64,000 nt of DNA from Rhodoplanes sp963724735 (lineage in GTDB: Bacteria > Pseudomonadota > Alphaproteobacteria > Rhizobiales > Xanthobacteraceae): NCBI GenBank assembly GCA_963724735.1, contig CAVRVX010000029.1:42197-106196 (forward strand), given 5' to 3'. A program made the position numbers and the translations under genes. The notes under the pieces were generated by a model, which saw only the letters and a list, made by a program, of their open reading frames with translations, did not search any database and was not told the DNA's origin. Position 1 is the stretch's first letter; each line of letters begins with the position of its first letter. Positions 50,585 through 59,055 of the stretch are shown here, piece after piece.

Positions 50585-50845
50585 TCACGAGCGCTGCTTT
50601 TCGAGACGCTCGACGCGGACTTCAAGCTGTAGCCGCTTATCAACCTCCCGGTTCTCGAAGCCGCCGAGCTTTTCGTCAACGTGGTCGATTTTTGCAGTGA
50701 GCGTCGTTTCAATTCTTGACAGGTCTCGCTTCAGCTCGTTCAGATCATCGCGCAAGTCGGTGATTTCCTCATGCACACTTGCGAGATGCGTTCCCAAAGC
50801 TAAATCGACAATGTCCTTAATCTCTTTCAGATCGCTTTTGTTCAT
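50585..50845 (-). CDS. Coiled-coil protein of 86 residues
   Basis: From ATG 50845. Two stretches of heptads: VHEEITDLRDDLNELKRDLS and LTAKIDHVDEKLGG, then RLQLEVRVERLEKQRS. TATACT on the minus strand lies 12-17 bases before the ATG, so the mRNA may be nearly leaderless. Resembles small phage/plasmid coiled coils; its 3' end is duplicated in decayed form at 47178-47250. Confidence 0.6.
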   Translation of the reverse strand: MNKSDLKEIKDIVDLALGTHLASVHEEITDLRDDLNELKRDLSRIETTLTAKIDHVDEKLGGFENREVDKRLQLEVRVERLEKQRS

Positions 50846-51049
50846 ATGCGGAGAGTATACCATGCGGGCGCGGCGAGCACGCACGCCCGCCTCGACGTGC
50901 GGCCTGGCGGTATAAATCAGGCGGACGGCGCAGCCGGACAAATCAGGGCAGCGTGCCACCGTGGGTTGGTTTCTCGACCGAGCGAGCGGCGAGCACTGCT
51001 CGCTCTGTTAGACCGAACTTCCTTCTTTCAAGATTGTAAAGCGTTGATT

Positions 51050-51072
51050 TCGCTTTCGTTTATCGAAAGCGA
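51050..51072. terminator. Hairpin at the IS1634 3' end
   Basis: TCGCTTTCG - TTTAT - CGAAAGCGA, nine perfect pairs, eight bases beyond the transposase stop. It may be a terminator or part of the element end. Confidence 0.55.
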
Positions 51073-51079
51073 GTGTCGG

Positions 51080-52816
51080 TTACTGGGTACGGTCGGGGTT
51101 GATGGCGAGGAGTTCGAAGGCGCGGCTCTGGATCGGGGTTGGCCTGGTGTGGAGGGTAAAGAGGTATTTCTCGTTGAGCGCGGTGGTCGCCTGGATCCGG
51201 CAGTATGTGGCGAGATCGGCGAGTAGGCTGCGGAAGCTGTGGACCGGGAGACCGTCGTCGGTGCGGCCGGTTGCTTGTTTGCGCTTGGCGGCGGCGGAGC
51301 GCTCGGCCTTGGCGACGATGCTGGTGCGCATCGCGGCGGCGGCCTCGTGATCGGTCTCGTCGTAGAGCATGGGGGCGAGCCTGGCGCGCATGTGATGCTC
51401 GACGTGATAGGCGAGCATGCACAGGAAGACGTGGGCGCGCACGCGCGGCGCCGTCCAGTGGAAGATCGGACGCAGATGGATGTCGACGGTCTTCAAGGAG
51501 CGGAACGCGCGCTCGACCCGGGCGAGGCTTTTGTAAGCGCCGACGGTCGCGGCGTTATCGAGCGCTTTCTTCGGCAAGCTGGTACGCACGACATAAATGC
51601 CGTCGAGCGCCGCCTCGGCGGCGATCGCCGCCGCCTTGCGATGGAACGCGAAGCTCGCCTCGCCGATGACGAGGTCGAAGTGCTTGGCCATCTTGCGCCG
51701 GTTGACGACGGCGCCGACCTTGAGCGCAATCGCGGCTTCGCCGCGCAGCGGCTTGCGGGCGCGCCGAACCGCCGCTGCGATGACGGCGAGGTCCTTCTCG
51801 GTCGCGGCCAGCAGGTCCTCGCGCTTGCGAGCGCGCTCGCGGGCGAGATCAGGATTGCGGCAGACGATGAGCCGCTCGCCCGGATAATCGGGCGAGGTGA
51901 TGGCCGCCATGTCGCGGTCGTCGAACAGCGACATCTGCAGGGCTCCGGCGTCCGCAAGCTCCCGGATCGCCGGCGCCCGCAACGCCGTGATCCAGTCGAG
52001 CCCCGCCGGGGCGATCTCGGCGTCGATGCGCGCCTGCGTGATCATTCCGCGGTCGCCGACCAGCACCACATGATCAAGCGCGAAGCGCTTCTTGACCTTG
52101 TCGATCTGTGCGGCGAGCGTGCGCGGATCGGCGGTATTGCCCTCGAATGCCTCGATCGCCACCGGGCAGCCGTCTCCCGCGCACAGCAGGCCGTAGACGA
52201 TCTGCAGCTTGCCCTTCTTGCCGTCGCGGTTGTAGCCGCGCTGCGCCAGTTCGCAGCAGCGGCCCTCCAGATAGCTCGACGACACGTCGTAGAGCACCAG
52301 CGTGCCGGCGCGCAGATGCTTGCGCGCGAGCGCCCTCTCGACCGCCTCCTGGCGCTCGCCCAGCCAGTCGAGGGCGACGTAGAGTTCGTCTTCGTCAACC
52401 GATCCAAGACCAAGCGTCTCGCCAAGGCTGAAGGCGGCGGTGAGCGGGTCGAGCATGCGGGCAGTGGCGAGCTTGGACGCCGGCGCGATCAGCCGCGCCA
52501 CGATCATCGCGATGACGAGGTCGCGGCAGCGGTTGCCAGAAGGCCCGAGCAGACGATCAAGACCGATGTCGCGCAGCGTGCCGAGCACGGCCGCCACATG
52601 CCCGTGCGGCAAGGCGCGGCGCACCACAATCGTCTCCTGACCGGCCGGCGCCGCCGTGCCGCCTTTGAGCAGCGTGCGCAGACCTTCGACGATCTCGGTC
52701 GGCCAGTGGGACAGGTTCGCTATGGTGCGCTTCTTGATCTTGCCGCCGTCGCGATAGCTCTCCCGCAGCAGGATGGCGGGCGGCGAGTTCCGGTTCGGGA
52801 CGGTTTCGATATACAT
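51080..52816 (-). CDS. IS1634-family transposase
   Basis: 578 residues from ATG 52816. DDE domain interrupted by a beta-strand insert: LVLYDVSSSYLEGRCCELAQ, VVLVGDRGMITQARIDAEI, YKSLARVERAFRSLKTVDIH and RVRAHVFLCMLAYHVEHHMR. These are standard IS1634/IS4-superfamily signatures. Intact. Element ends are not clear; weak similarity between 51035 and, inverted, 52873 may mark them. Confidence 0.92.
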   Translation of the reverse strand: MYIETVPNRNSPPAILLRESYRDGGKIKKRTIANLSHWPTEIVEGLRTLLKGGTAAPAGQETIVVRRALPHGHVAAVLGTLRDIGLDRLLGPSGNRCRDLVIAMIVARLIAPASKLATARMLDPLTAAFSLGETLGLGSVDEDELYVALDWLGERQEAVERALARKHLRAGTLVLYDVSSSYLEGRCCELAQRGYNRDGKKGKLQIVYGLLCAGDGCPVAIEAFEGNTADPRTLAAQIDKVKKRFALDHVVLVGDRGMITQARIDAEIAPAGLDWITALRAPAIRELADAGALQMSLFDDRDMAAITSPDYPGERLIVCRNPDLARERARKREDLLAATEKDLAVIAAAVRRARKPLRGEAAIALKVGAVVNRRKMAKHFDLVIGEASFAFHRKAAAIAAEAALDGIYVVRTSLPKKALDNAATVGAYKSLARVERAFRSLKTVDIHLRPIFHWTAPRVRAHVFLCMLAYHVEHHMRARLAPMLYDETDHEAAAAMRTSIVAKAERSAAAKRKQATGRTDDGLPVHSFRSLLADLATYCRIQATTALNEKYLFTLHTRPTPIQSRAFELLAINPDRTQ

Positions 52817-52955
52817 GGCGCAATAATGCCATGCCCGTCACAATGACTCAACATAATTATCGCAAATTACATGGCTACACTTCAGCGACAGAATCCCGGG
52901 AAACTCACTACCTTCAATCGCTTACAGGTTTTGCAAGAGGGAAGTTCGGGTTAGA

Positions 52956-53168
52956 TCAGTGCTTTTCCGGATGATAGCGGAAGGATGCTCGAACGCGGGC
53001 TCGATACTCGACCACTTTGTTCTCTTGCATCCTGATATCGAGTTGCTCAACTTCGGCAACCCGAAGGTCCTCTAAATGTTTCGCCGCCTCTTCGAGAGCT
53101 CCTTTGGCGGCGTCTTCCCAAGATGTCTGGCTGCTGCCGATTAAACGAACGACCCTATAAAGGCTCAT
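52956..53168 (-). CDS. Dodecin, flavin-binding dodecamer
   Basis: 70 residues from ATG 53168 with AAAGGAG eight bases upstream; the longer open frame above is leader. SLYRVVRLIGSSQTSWEDAA, VAEVEQLDIRMQENKVVEYR and a basic C-terminus fit dodecin, a hollow dodecamer that stores flavin or CoA. It is next to an FAD-dependent NADH dehydrogenase, which may be relevant to flavin supply. Confidence 0.85.
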   Translation of the reverse strand: MSLYRVVRLIGSSQTSWEDAAKGALEEAAKHLEDLRVAEVEQLDIRMQENKVVEYRARVRASFRYHPEKH

Positions 53169-53583
53169 TTGACTGTCTCCTTTGTTGCTTCTGAAACCGA
53201 CTTCGTCGAGGAGCAGCCGTAATATTTTCTCCCCCGAACCAGCGGTCATTATTGATGCAAATCAAAAAAATCAGGCCGATATATCGAATAGCCGCAGTTT
53301 AGGCTAAGGGCGACGATCAATTCAAGGGCAGGGTGGCGGCAGACGAAGCGTAATGTTCAACAAAGTGCGGGACATCCCCGAAGAATCTGTTCTACTCTTT
53401 CCGTCCTTGCACGCTCTCCAGTACCTTGGGACGAGCTCAATCTGGTGCTGACCATCAATGCTTGGGGGCTCCGGCTCGGCGCCAGGCTCACCGGAGCTGA
53501 GCCTGATCCGCGTTTTCGCCGGGAGCGAGGCTGTCGAACCGTCCTGCGGGGATGAGCGGGCGGCAATTGATGGAGACGAAGTG
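53169..53583. other. Spacer between dodecin and ndh
   Basis: 415 bases without a clear gene. The ndh frame is open from 53458 but the family N-terminus starts at 53584. The divergent promoters must lie here; none is obvious. Confidence 0.4.
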
Positions 53584-54927
53584 ATGGCGAACGATCGTAA
53601 GCGCGTCGTCATTCTCGGCGGCGGCTTCGGCGGTCTGCATCTAGCGCTTGCGCTGGAAAAGTCGCTGGCGCGAGAAGACGATGTGGACGTCACGCTGGTC
53701 AACGACGAGAATTATTTCCAATACACGCCGATGCTGCCGGAAGTGGTCGGAAGCGATATCGAGCTGTCGCATGTCATCGTCGCCACCAGGCAACTCTTCC
53801 GCCATGTCCATTTCTTCAAGGGAACCGTCAGGACCATCGCTCTCCACGACAAGCGCGTGACCATCACCGAGGGGCTGAACAACGCCCGCTCGCTCGACAT
53901 TGCCTATGACTACCTGGTGATCGGACTGGGCAGCGTCACCAATTTCTACCATTTGCCCGGGCTGGAAAAAGATGCGCTGACTATGAAGACCCTGTGCGAC
54001 GCCATTCGCCTGCGCAATCGGATGATCGAGCTCGTGTCGCAAGCCAATCGTGAGCCCCTGGCTGAAGCGCGTGCCGCTATGCTGACCTTCGTCGTCGCGG
54101 GCGGCGGCTTTTCCGGGGCGGAAACCGCCGCCGCCATGAACGATTTTCTCAAGGCGTCGTGCAAGTTTTTCAGCAATCTGGACGCGCGGGACATCAAGGT
54201 CGTGCTCGCGCATTCCGGCGACGTCATCCTACCGGAGCTCGACGCGAAACTCGGCATCTATGCGCAGAAAATAATGGCCGCGGCCGGACTCGATATCCGG
54301 CTCAAGACCAGGGTGCTTGGCTATGTCGAGGGCAAGGTTCAGCTGAGCGACGGGGGCAGCATCACGGCGGACACGCTGTTGTGGACGGCCGGCGTGTCCC
54401 CCAATCCGCTAGTTGCATCGCTTCCTTGCCGGAAGGAAAGGGGTCACATCGCCGTCAACGCGTACATGGAGGTCGCGGACTGGCCCGGCGTGTGGGCGCT
54501 CGGCGACTGCGCATTGATCCCTGCCCCGACAGACGGAAAATTCTATCCGCCGACCGCCCAGCACGCGGAAGCCGAATCAAAAATTCTTGCTGGCAACATC
54601 CGCGCGGCGATCCGCGGCGGCGACAAGAAGCCGTTCGTCTTCCAGGAACTCGGAAAAGTGGCAGTGATTGGGCGGCGGCGCGGGGTTGCCAATGTTTTGG
54701 GGATCGATTTCTCCGGCCTGATCGCCTGGATGATGTGGCGCGGACTGAACCTCTCACTGATTCCGGGAGCGGAGCGAAAGCTGCGCATCATGCTCGACTG
54801 GGGGCTCGATCTCATCTTCCCAAAGGATATCGTGGAGATAGGTATCGGCACCGGCGCCACCATCAGTACCGAGCCCAACGGCGAAGCAGCGCCAGTCGGC
54901 AGCGCCGACCCATCGAATAAGCCATGA
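53584..54927 (+). CDS. NDH-2-type NAD(P)/FAD-dependent oxidoreductase
   Basis: 447 residues from ATG 53584. FAD site VVILGGGFGGLHLALALE, NAD site FVVAGGGFSGAETAAAM, and ALGDCALIP for the FAD ribityl contact. C-terminal region AWMMWRGLNLSLIPG resembles the membrane-bound part of type II NADH dehydrogenases, which pass electrons to quinone without pumping protons. Seems intact. Confidence 0.87.
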   Translation: MANDRKRVVILGGGFGGLHLALALEKSLAREDDVDVTLVNDENYFQYTPMLPEVVGSDIELSHVIVATRQLFRHVHFFKGTVRTIALHDKRVTITEGLNNARSLDIAYDYLVIGLGSVTNFYHLPGLEKDALTMKTLCDAIRLRNRMIELVSQANREPLAEARAAMLTFVVAGGGFSGAETAAAMNDFLKASCKFFSNLDARDIKVVLAHSGDVILPELDAKLGIYAQKIMAAAGLDIRLKTRVLGYVEGKVQLSDGGSITADTLLWTAGVSPNPLVASLPCRKERGHIAVNAYMEVADWPGVWALGDCALIPAPTDGKFYPPTAQHAEAESKILAGNIRAAIRGGDKKPFVFQELGKVAVIGRRRGVANVLGIDFSGLIAWMMWRGLNLSLIPGAERKLRIMLDWGLDLIFPKDIVEIGIGTGATISTEPNGEAAPVGSADPSNKP

Positions 54928-54998
54928 TCGCGCGGTGTCGTAAGGATTTGTTTTGAATTGTTGTTTTGTGTTAAAGACATCCGCGTAGTCTTGATAGA

Positions 54999-55406
54999 TT
55001 GTTCACCGTGACGATAAGGAGGGTTTGCGATGCCCCCTCCGAGAGAGCCGTGGAGTTTGGCGCTCTGATACGGGCTGCGAAGGCGTGGACAATGCGGCTT
55101 TCCAGCGTCTTTGCGACTGCAGCACCGATCACCGTGCTTTCCCAACCGGGACTCGAATCCGAGGTGGCGGACAGCTCGGATCTCCTCAAGCGCCGCATGC
55201 AGGCTTTGCATCTTGATCCCGACGACCTGGCCCGCGATCCGGCGGGAATGGCCGACATTAAGCCGGGCCTATGCGCGCGCTGCGCGGCGCGCGGCAAGTG
55301 CATGCACGATCTCGACGACGAATTCGCCGACCCCGCCTGGGGCGACTGGCGCAATTACTGCCCGAACGCCACAAGCTTAAGCCTTCTGAGAACGTTGCAC
55401 GGGTAA
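54999..55406 (+). CDS. DUF6455 family protein
   Basis: C-terminal two thirds match DUF6455: DLLKRRMQALHLDPDDLA, GLCARCAARGKCMHDLDDEF and DWRNYCPNA, with four Cys in a likely metal or redox centre. The start is unclear: TTG 54999, GTG 55050 and ATG 55092 are in frame, whereas the only good ribosome site (AAGGAGGG, 55016) leads into a 12-codon frame at ATG 55030. Function unknown. Confidence 0.65.
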   Translation: MFTVTIRRVCDAPSERAVEFGALIRAAKAWTMRLSSVFATAAPITVLSQPGLESEVADSSDLLKRRMQALHLDPDDLARDPAGMADIKPGLCARCAARGKCMHDLDDEFADPAWGDWRNYCPNATSLSLLRTLHG

Positions 55407-55431
55407 AAAGAAAAGCCGCCCGAAGGCGGCT
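55400..55431 (-). terminator. Terminator of ardC
   Basis: On the minus strand GCCGCC-TTCG-GGCGGC followed by TTTTCTTTTTAC, 16 bases after the ardC stop. Confidence 0.8.
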
Positions 55432-55446
55432 GAGCACGGCTGCACC

Positions 55447-56316
55447 TCACTCGTGCTCGCGCAGGTGTTCACCGGTGAGTTTCCGCAGGAAGTCGGACGC
55501 CTGGCTCGCCTTGCTGGCGGCGGTGAAGATGGCGCGGTTGTCCTCTTTCAGAAGCTCCAGCCAATTTTCGATGTATGAGGCGTGGCGGAGCTCGCCGTTT
55601 ACGCGGAGGTGGGCGCAGAGGAACGCCGAGGTCAGCTCGGCGATCAGTTCCTCGGCCGCATACGCTTGAGAACCGAACCGGATTTTGAAATCGCGATTGA
55701 GGCGGGTCTCGTGTCCGCTCCAGTGTCCAAGTTCGTGAAGCGCTGTCGCGAAATAGCTTTCGATGGCGGCGAAATCCGAGTGCTGCGGAAGCTGAATGAT
55801 GTCGAGCGACGGGACGAAGCACGCGCGGCTGCCCCCGTGACGAATATCGGCGCGGGTCGCCTCGATGAAGCGCTGCGCATCGTCGTCGAGCGGCGGCGGT
55901 GCATCCTCCGGCGTCACGATGGTCGGCGGCAGGCCGTCGATCTGCGCGACATTGAAGACAGTGTAGCTCCGCATCATGCTGATCTGCTGTTCTTCGTCCT
56001 CCTCCTTCTTGATGGTGAGTTTCCGGGTGAAGACGATGTGAGTCCCTTTCTCGCCCTTGCGGACATTCGCATTGAGCGCGAGCGCTTGGCGGTACGTCAT
56101 CCACGCCGGATCGGGATACCCGGCGTTCTTCGCGGCGTGCCAGAGGATCGGGATATTGATCCCGCTGTAGGTGCGCCCGGTGGCGAGATTCGCGGAAAGC
56201 AGCCCAAGCGCGGTTCGCCGCTTCGTCCGCCACGGCTGCACCCATGCGGGGACACCTTTCTCCAGTTCGTCGATGATGCTGCGCGTAATGCTCTCGTAGA
56301 GTGCGGCCATCTGCAT
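55447..56316 (-). CDS. ardC: ArdC-type antirestriction/zincin protein
   Basis: 289 residues from ATG 56316 with AGGAGG five bases upstream. N-terminal ssDNA-binding domain (VQPWRTKRRTALGLLSANLA, GYPDPAWMTYRQAL, VRKGEKGTHIVF) and C-terminal metallopeptidase domain with the zinc motif HELGHWSGH. ArdC protects incoming plasmid DNA on entry to a new host. A marker of conjugative elements. Complete, unlike its neighbours. Confidence 0.9.
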   Translation of the reverse strand: MQMAALYESITRSIIDELEKGVPAWVQPWRTKRRTALGLLSANLATGRTYSGINIPILWHAAKNAGYPDPAWMTYRQALALNANVRKGEKGTHIVFTRKLTIKKEEDEEQQISMMRSYTVFNVAQIDGLPPTIVTPEDAPPPLDDDAQRFIEATRADIRHGGSRACFVPSLDIIQLPQHSDFAAIESYFATALHELGHWSGHETRLNRDFKIRFGSQAYAAEELIAELTSAFLCAHLRVNGELRHASYIENWLELLKEDNRAIFTAASKASQASDFLRKLTGEHLREHE

Positions 56317-56475
56317 GACCGCCTCCTACGCAAAGAATTTCGCGCGATCTCCTCGACGTGATCCGTGAGAGCTGCGGTTTCATCGACTTTCGCGATGTCG
56401 CCGATGAGGCACGACGCTTTCTGAGTTTGCCGCGCGCGGAACCGCGCCGAACCCCAAAGTCCGTTCGCACACTCG

Positions 56476-57560
56476 TTAGATGACGGGACGCTCGTCAAGA
56501 GCGGCAAGCGCCGTCTCGATCTCGGACAGTCGCTGGTCGACCTCTTCGGGAATCTCGTTCGCCTCGGCGTAGATCTCTTCAAGCTTGTCGACCTCGGCCC
56601 GGAGGGCGTCGTGAGCGGCCGTCTCCTCCTCCGCCAGCGGGCGCTGTTCGCCGACGAGCCGGCGGAGGTCATAGGTATGGCCATATGGGAAGTCGGGCGC
56701 GACCTCGATCCACTTCCAGCCCTCGGCGCGGACCGCTTCGGCCTCGCGCTCGAGCTTCTCCACGACCAGCCGGTTGAGCAGAGCGGGGTCCTGCAGCCAG
56801 CCGCCGTCGTCCTGAATTGAATAGATCGCGCAGGACGACTCCGCCTACCGCCTCATAGGCCTCGACGCCGACGAACTGCGCCCGTTTGTCGGACGCCCGG
56901 ACCGCGCCCTCAGTGAGCATGCGGCGGATCTGGTGGGGCTCCTTGGTATAGGAGCGTTGCAGAGCTTCCCACACCCGCTCCTGGCGGGCATGGTCAGGGT
57001 TGACCGTGAACGCTCATCAACTGGTCCAAGCGTCATGCCATCCTCGGCATAGAACTCGAGCAGCTTGGGCGAGACCGCGGCGAGGCGGAGCCGCTGCCGC
57101 ACCACCGCGACGCGAGACGAAGAACGCCGCCGCGATCTCTTCCTCCGACTCTGCCCTTCTCGCGCAGCGTCAGGAACGCCCGGAACTGGTCGAGCGGATG
57201 GAGCGGCGCGCGCTGGATGTTTTCGGCAAGGCTGTCTTCCTCGGCGAGGCCTTCTGTTCTTACGATGCAGGGGATCGGCGCGGTGCGGGCGAGCCGCTTC
57301 TGCTTGACCAGGGGTTCGAGCGCCCGGAAGCGTCGGCCGCCGGCCGGGACCTCGAACATGCCGGTCGCGGCGCCCTTGTCGTCGAGAATGGGCCGGACGG
57401 TAAGGCTCTGCAGGAGCGTGCGCCGGGCGATGTCTTCGGCGAGCTCCTCGATCGAGACGCCGGCCTTGATGCGGCGGACGTTGGCCTGGCTCAGGACCAG
57501 CCGGTTGAACGGGATGTCGCGCGAGCTGGAGAGCGCGATCTTCGGGACGGACTTCGGCAT
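56476..57560 (-). pseudogene. ParB-like plasmid partition protein with several frameshifts
   Basis: Starts at ATG 57560 (MPKSVPKIALSSSRDIPFNR) with the ParB N-terminal domain (EVPAGGRRFRALE, EDSLAENIQR). The frame breaks near 57165; VVVRQRLRLAAVSPKLLEFY continues in a second frame, VWEALQRSYTKEPHQIRRML in a third after about 56990, and KLEREAEAVRAEGWKWIEVA in a fourth after about 56815, stopping at 56476. At least three frameshifts, so it is dead. Confidence 0.85.
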
Positions 57561-57713
57561 GAATCTTCTCCGCGACGGGCCGGCCGAGAACCTTTCTCTG
57601 CCGCATCAACCCGTCACGAACGCTGCGGTCCGCCTCTTCCTCTGAAGGCGCGAGCCGCAGAACTGACTGTCAGAAGAGACGCGGAGTTCGGGCTAAGCAA
57701 AGCGGGAAGGCCC

Positions 57714-58091
57714 TCACCCAGCGCGGTCGAGGAGCTTCTTGGCCTGCGTCTCCAGGTCCAGCCGGGCGTCCTGGTGCGTCTTGACGCGTGCGATCGCGGT
57801 GATGCCTTGGACGAAGTCGAACACGCTCTCCGGCTTGCGGCCTTCCTCGGCCAGCACCGTCTCGATGATTTTGGCGGTCTCCGACTTCGAGAAGCCGCGC
57901 TTGCGCAGGAAGTCGGCGCGGTGCTCGTCGGTGCGGGCGACGATCTGCGCACGCGCCGCCTTGATGCTGTTGACGAACCGCGCGGGGCTGGAGTTCGCGA
58001 AGCGCGTCAGCGCCGGCATCGCCTCGGCTGCAAAGCGCGAGGCGGCGTATTTCGAGTGCCGGATGGTGATCTCCTCGAAGTCCTCCACGCC
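57714..58091 (-). pseudogene. 3' exon of a DUF932 gene cut by a group II intron
   Basis: About 125 C-terminal codons of a DUF932 protein: EDFEEITIRHSKYAASRF, MPALTRFANSSPARFVNSIK, FLRKRGFSKSETAKII, VFDFVQGITAIARVKTHQDA. The coding sense begins at the 3' end of a group II intron fragment; the 5' exon is absent from the window. DUF932 proteins are common on plasmids next to ParB and ArdC. Confidence 0.8.
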
Positions 58092-58141
58092 GTCGGGTAG
58101 GGGCGAAGGCTCCCGGTGGGATACCCTACACCCCTCCCACG

Positions 58142-58175
58142 GAACCGGACGTGATAGTTTCCCATCATCCGGCTC
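58142..58175 (-). ncRNA. Group II intron domain V
   Basis: 34 bases reading GAGCCGGATGATGGGAAACT then ATCACGTCCGGTTC: lower stem GAGCCGGA/TCCGGTTC, bulge, upper stem and GAAA tetraloop, the catalytic hairpin of group II introns. It follows the stop codon of the intron protein directly. Confidence 0.85.
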
Positions 58176-58622
58176 CTACGCTTGCACCATGCGATCCAGT
58201 CTCTCCTGTAGCCGTCCGGCGTGATGCGCCACATGGCAGTCGCGGCAGAGCACGATTTGCTTGCGCGTGCGTGCGGCTTTGACGCGGGTCCACAGCGGGG
58301 TCCCTTGCATGTCGCTTATCTTCCGAACGTGATGCACCTCCATCGGCACACCGCCCGCGCCGCAGAACTCGCATGCGCGGGCACGCAGCTTATCGACGAT
58401 GTCGCTTCGGCTGGTGAAGTGCATGGCTAGCTGCGGTTGGCGGTCGACGTGCACGGAAGCCAGCGGTCGTACCGAGAGACTCGAAAACCGCTGCGCGATC
58501 AATGCTCGTGTAAGAGACAAGGAATGCACCGAGCCGCGTTGCAGCCACTCCCAGGCGGCTAGCGCGGTCTGCGCAAGTGGAACTGTAACCCAATTCGCCA
58601 CTAAACCAACATTATTTAGCAT
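58176..58622 (-). pseudogene. C-terminal part of the group II intron protein (HNH domain)
   Basis: About 85 C-terminal residues are a clear HNH endonuclease domain: RARACEFCGAGGVPMEVHHV, then KQIVLCRDCHVAHHAGRL, with two CxxC pairs and the HH motif. The reverse transcriptase part is lost; upstream sequence (from 58622) is less clear and may be foreign. Confidence 0.8.
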
Positions 58623-58679
58623 AACATACCTTTTTTTGAACTCAACGCCATAAAATAATCACGCATCACAATCAATGAC

Positions 58680-59009
58680 TTACGAAAGCGCTGCCCGACG
58701 AAAACGAAAATGGTGTAGAAGAAGGGTGAGGGTTATCTTAGCGATCCATTTCGATGAACCATCACAATCAATATCACCCAAAGCCTGCATGATCCTACTC
58801 TTAGCTTGGTTACATTTTTTTTGATTGAAGTCCGGGGAGGTTTTGTGCGTTTCGATCGACATGCCGATCATAAGCCGTTTGGTTATTTTGCCTTGTCCGA
58901 GCAAAGTGGACAGAACGGCAACCCGGGTTACTAACTTTTCCCCCTTCAGAGATGCGAGACGCGCTTCTGCCTTACTCTGCAATCCCTGTGCATCGATGTT
59001 TTGCGTCAT
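58680..59009 (-). CDS. Hypothetical 109-residue protein
   Basis: From the ATG at 59009. Helical, Lys/Leu-rich, with MTQNIDAQGLQSKAEARLAS, LVTRVAVLSTLLGQGKITKR and ALGDIDCDGSSKWIAKITLT. Lower GC than its surroundings. Family not recognised. It lies just left of the IS701 element. Confidence 0.45.
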   Translation of the reverse strand: MTQNIDAQGLQSKAEARLASLKGEKLVTRVAVLSTLLGQGKITKRLMIGMSIETHKTSPDFNQKKCNQAKSRIMQALGDIDCDGSSKWIAKITLTLLLHHFRFRRAALS

Positions 59010-59055
59010 TGTGTGGCCTAAAACTGATAGACCTGGAAAGCTCACAGCTAGCTAG

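Larger units (their letters stand above)
58092..58622 (-). mobile_element. 3' fragment of a group II intron
   Basis: Read on the minus strand: end of the intron-encoded protein (58622-58176), domain V (58175-58142), a domain VI-like hairpin, and the 3' terminus CTACCCGAC at 58092. It is inserted in sense in a DUF932 gene. The 5' part of the intron and most of its protein are missing. Confidence 0.8.
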
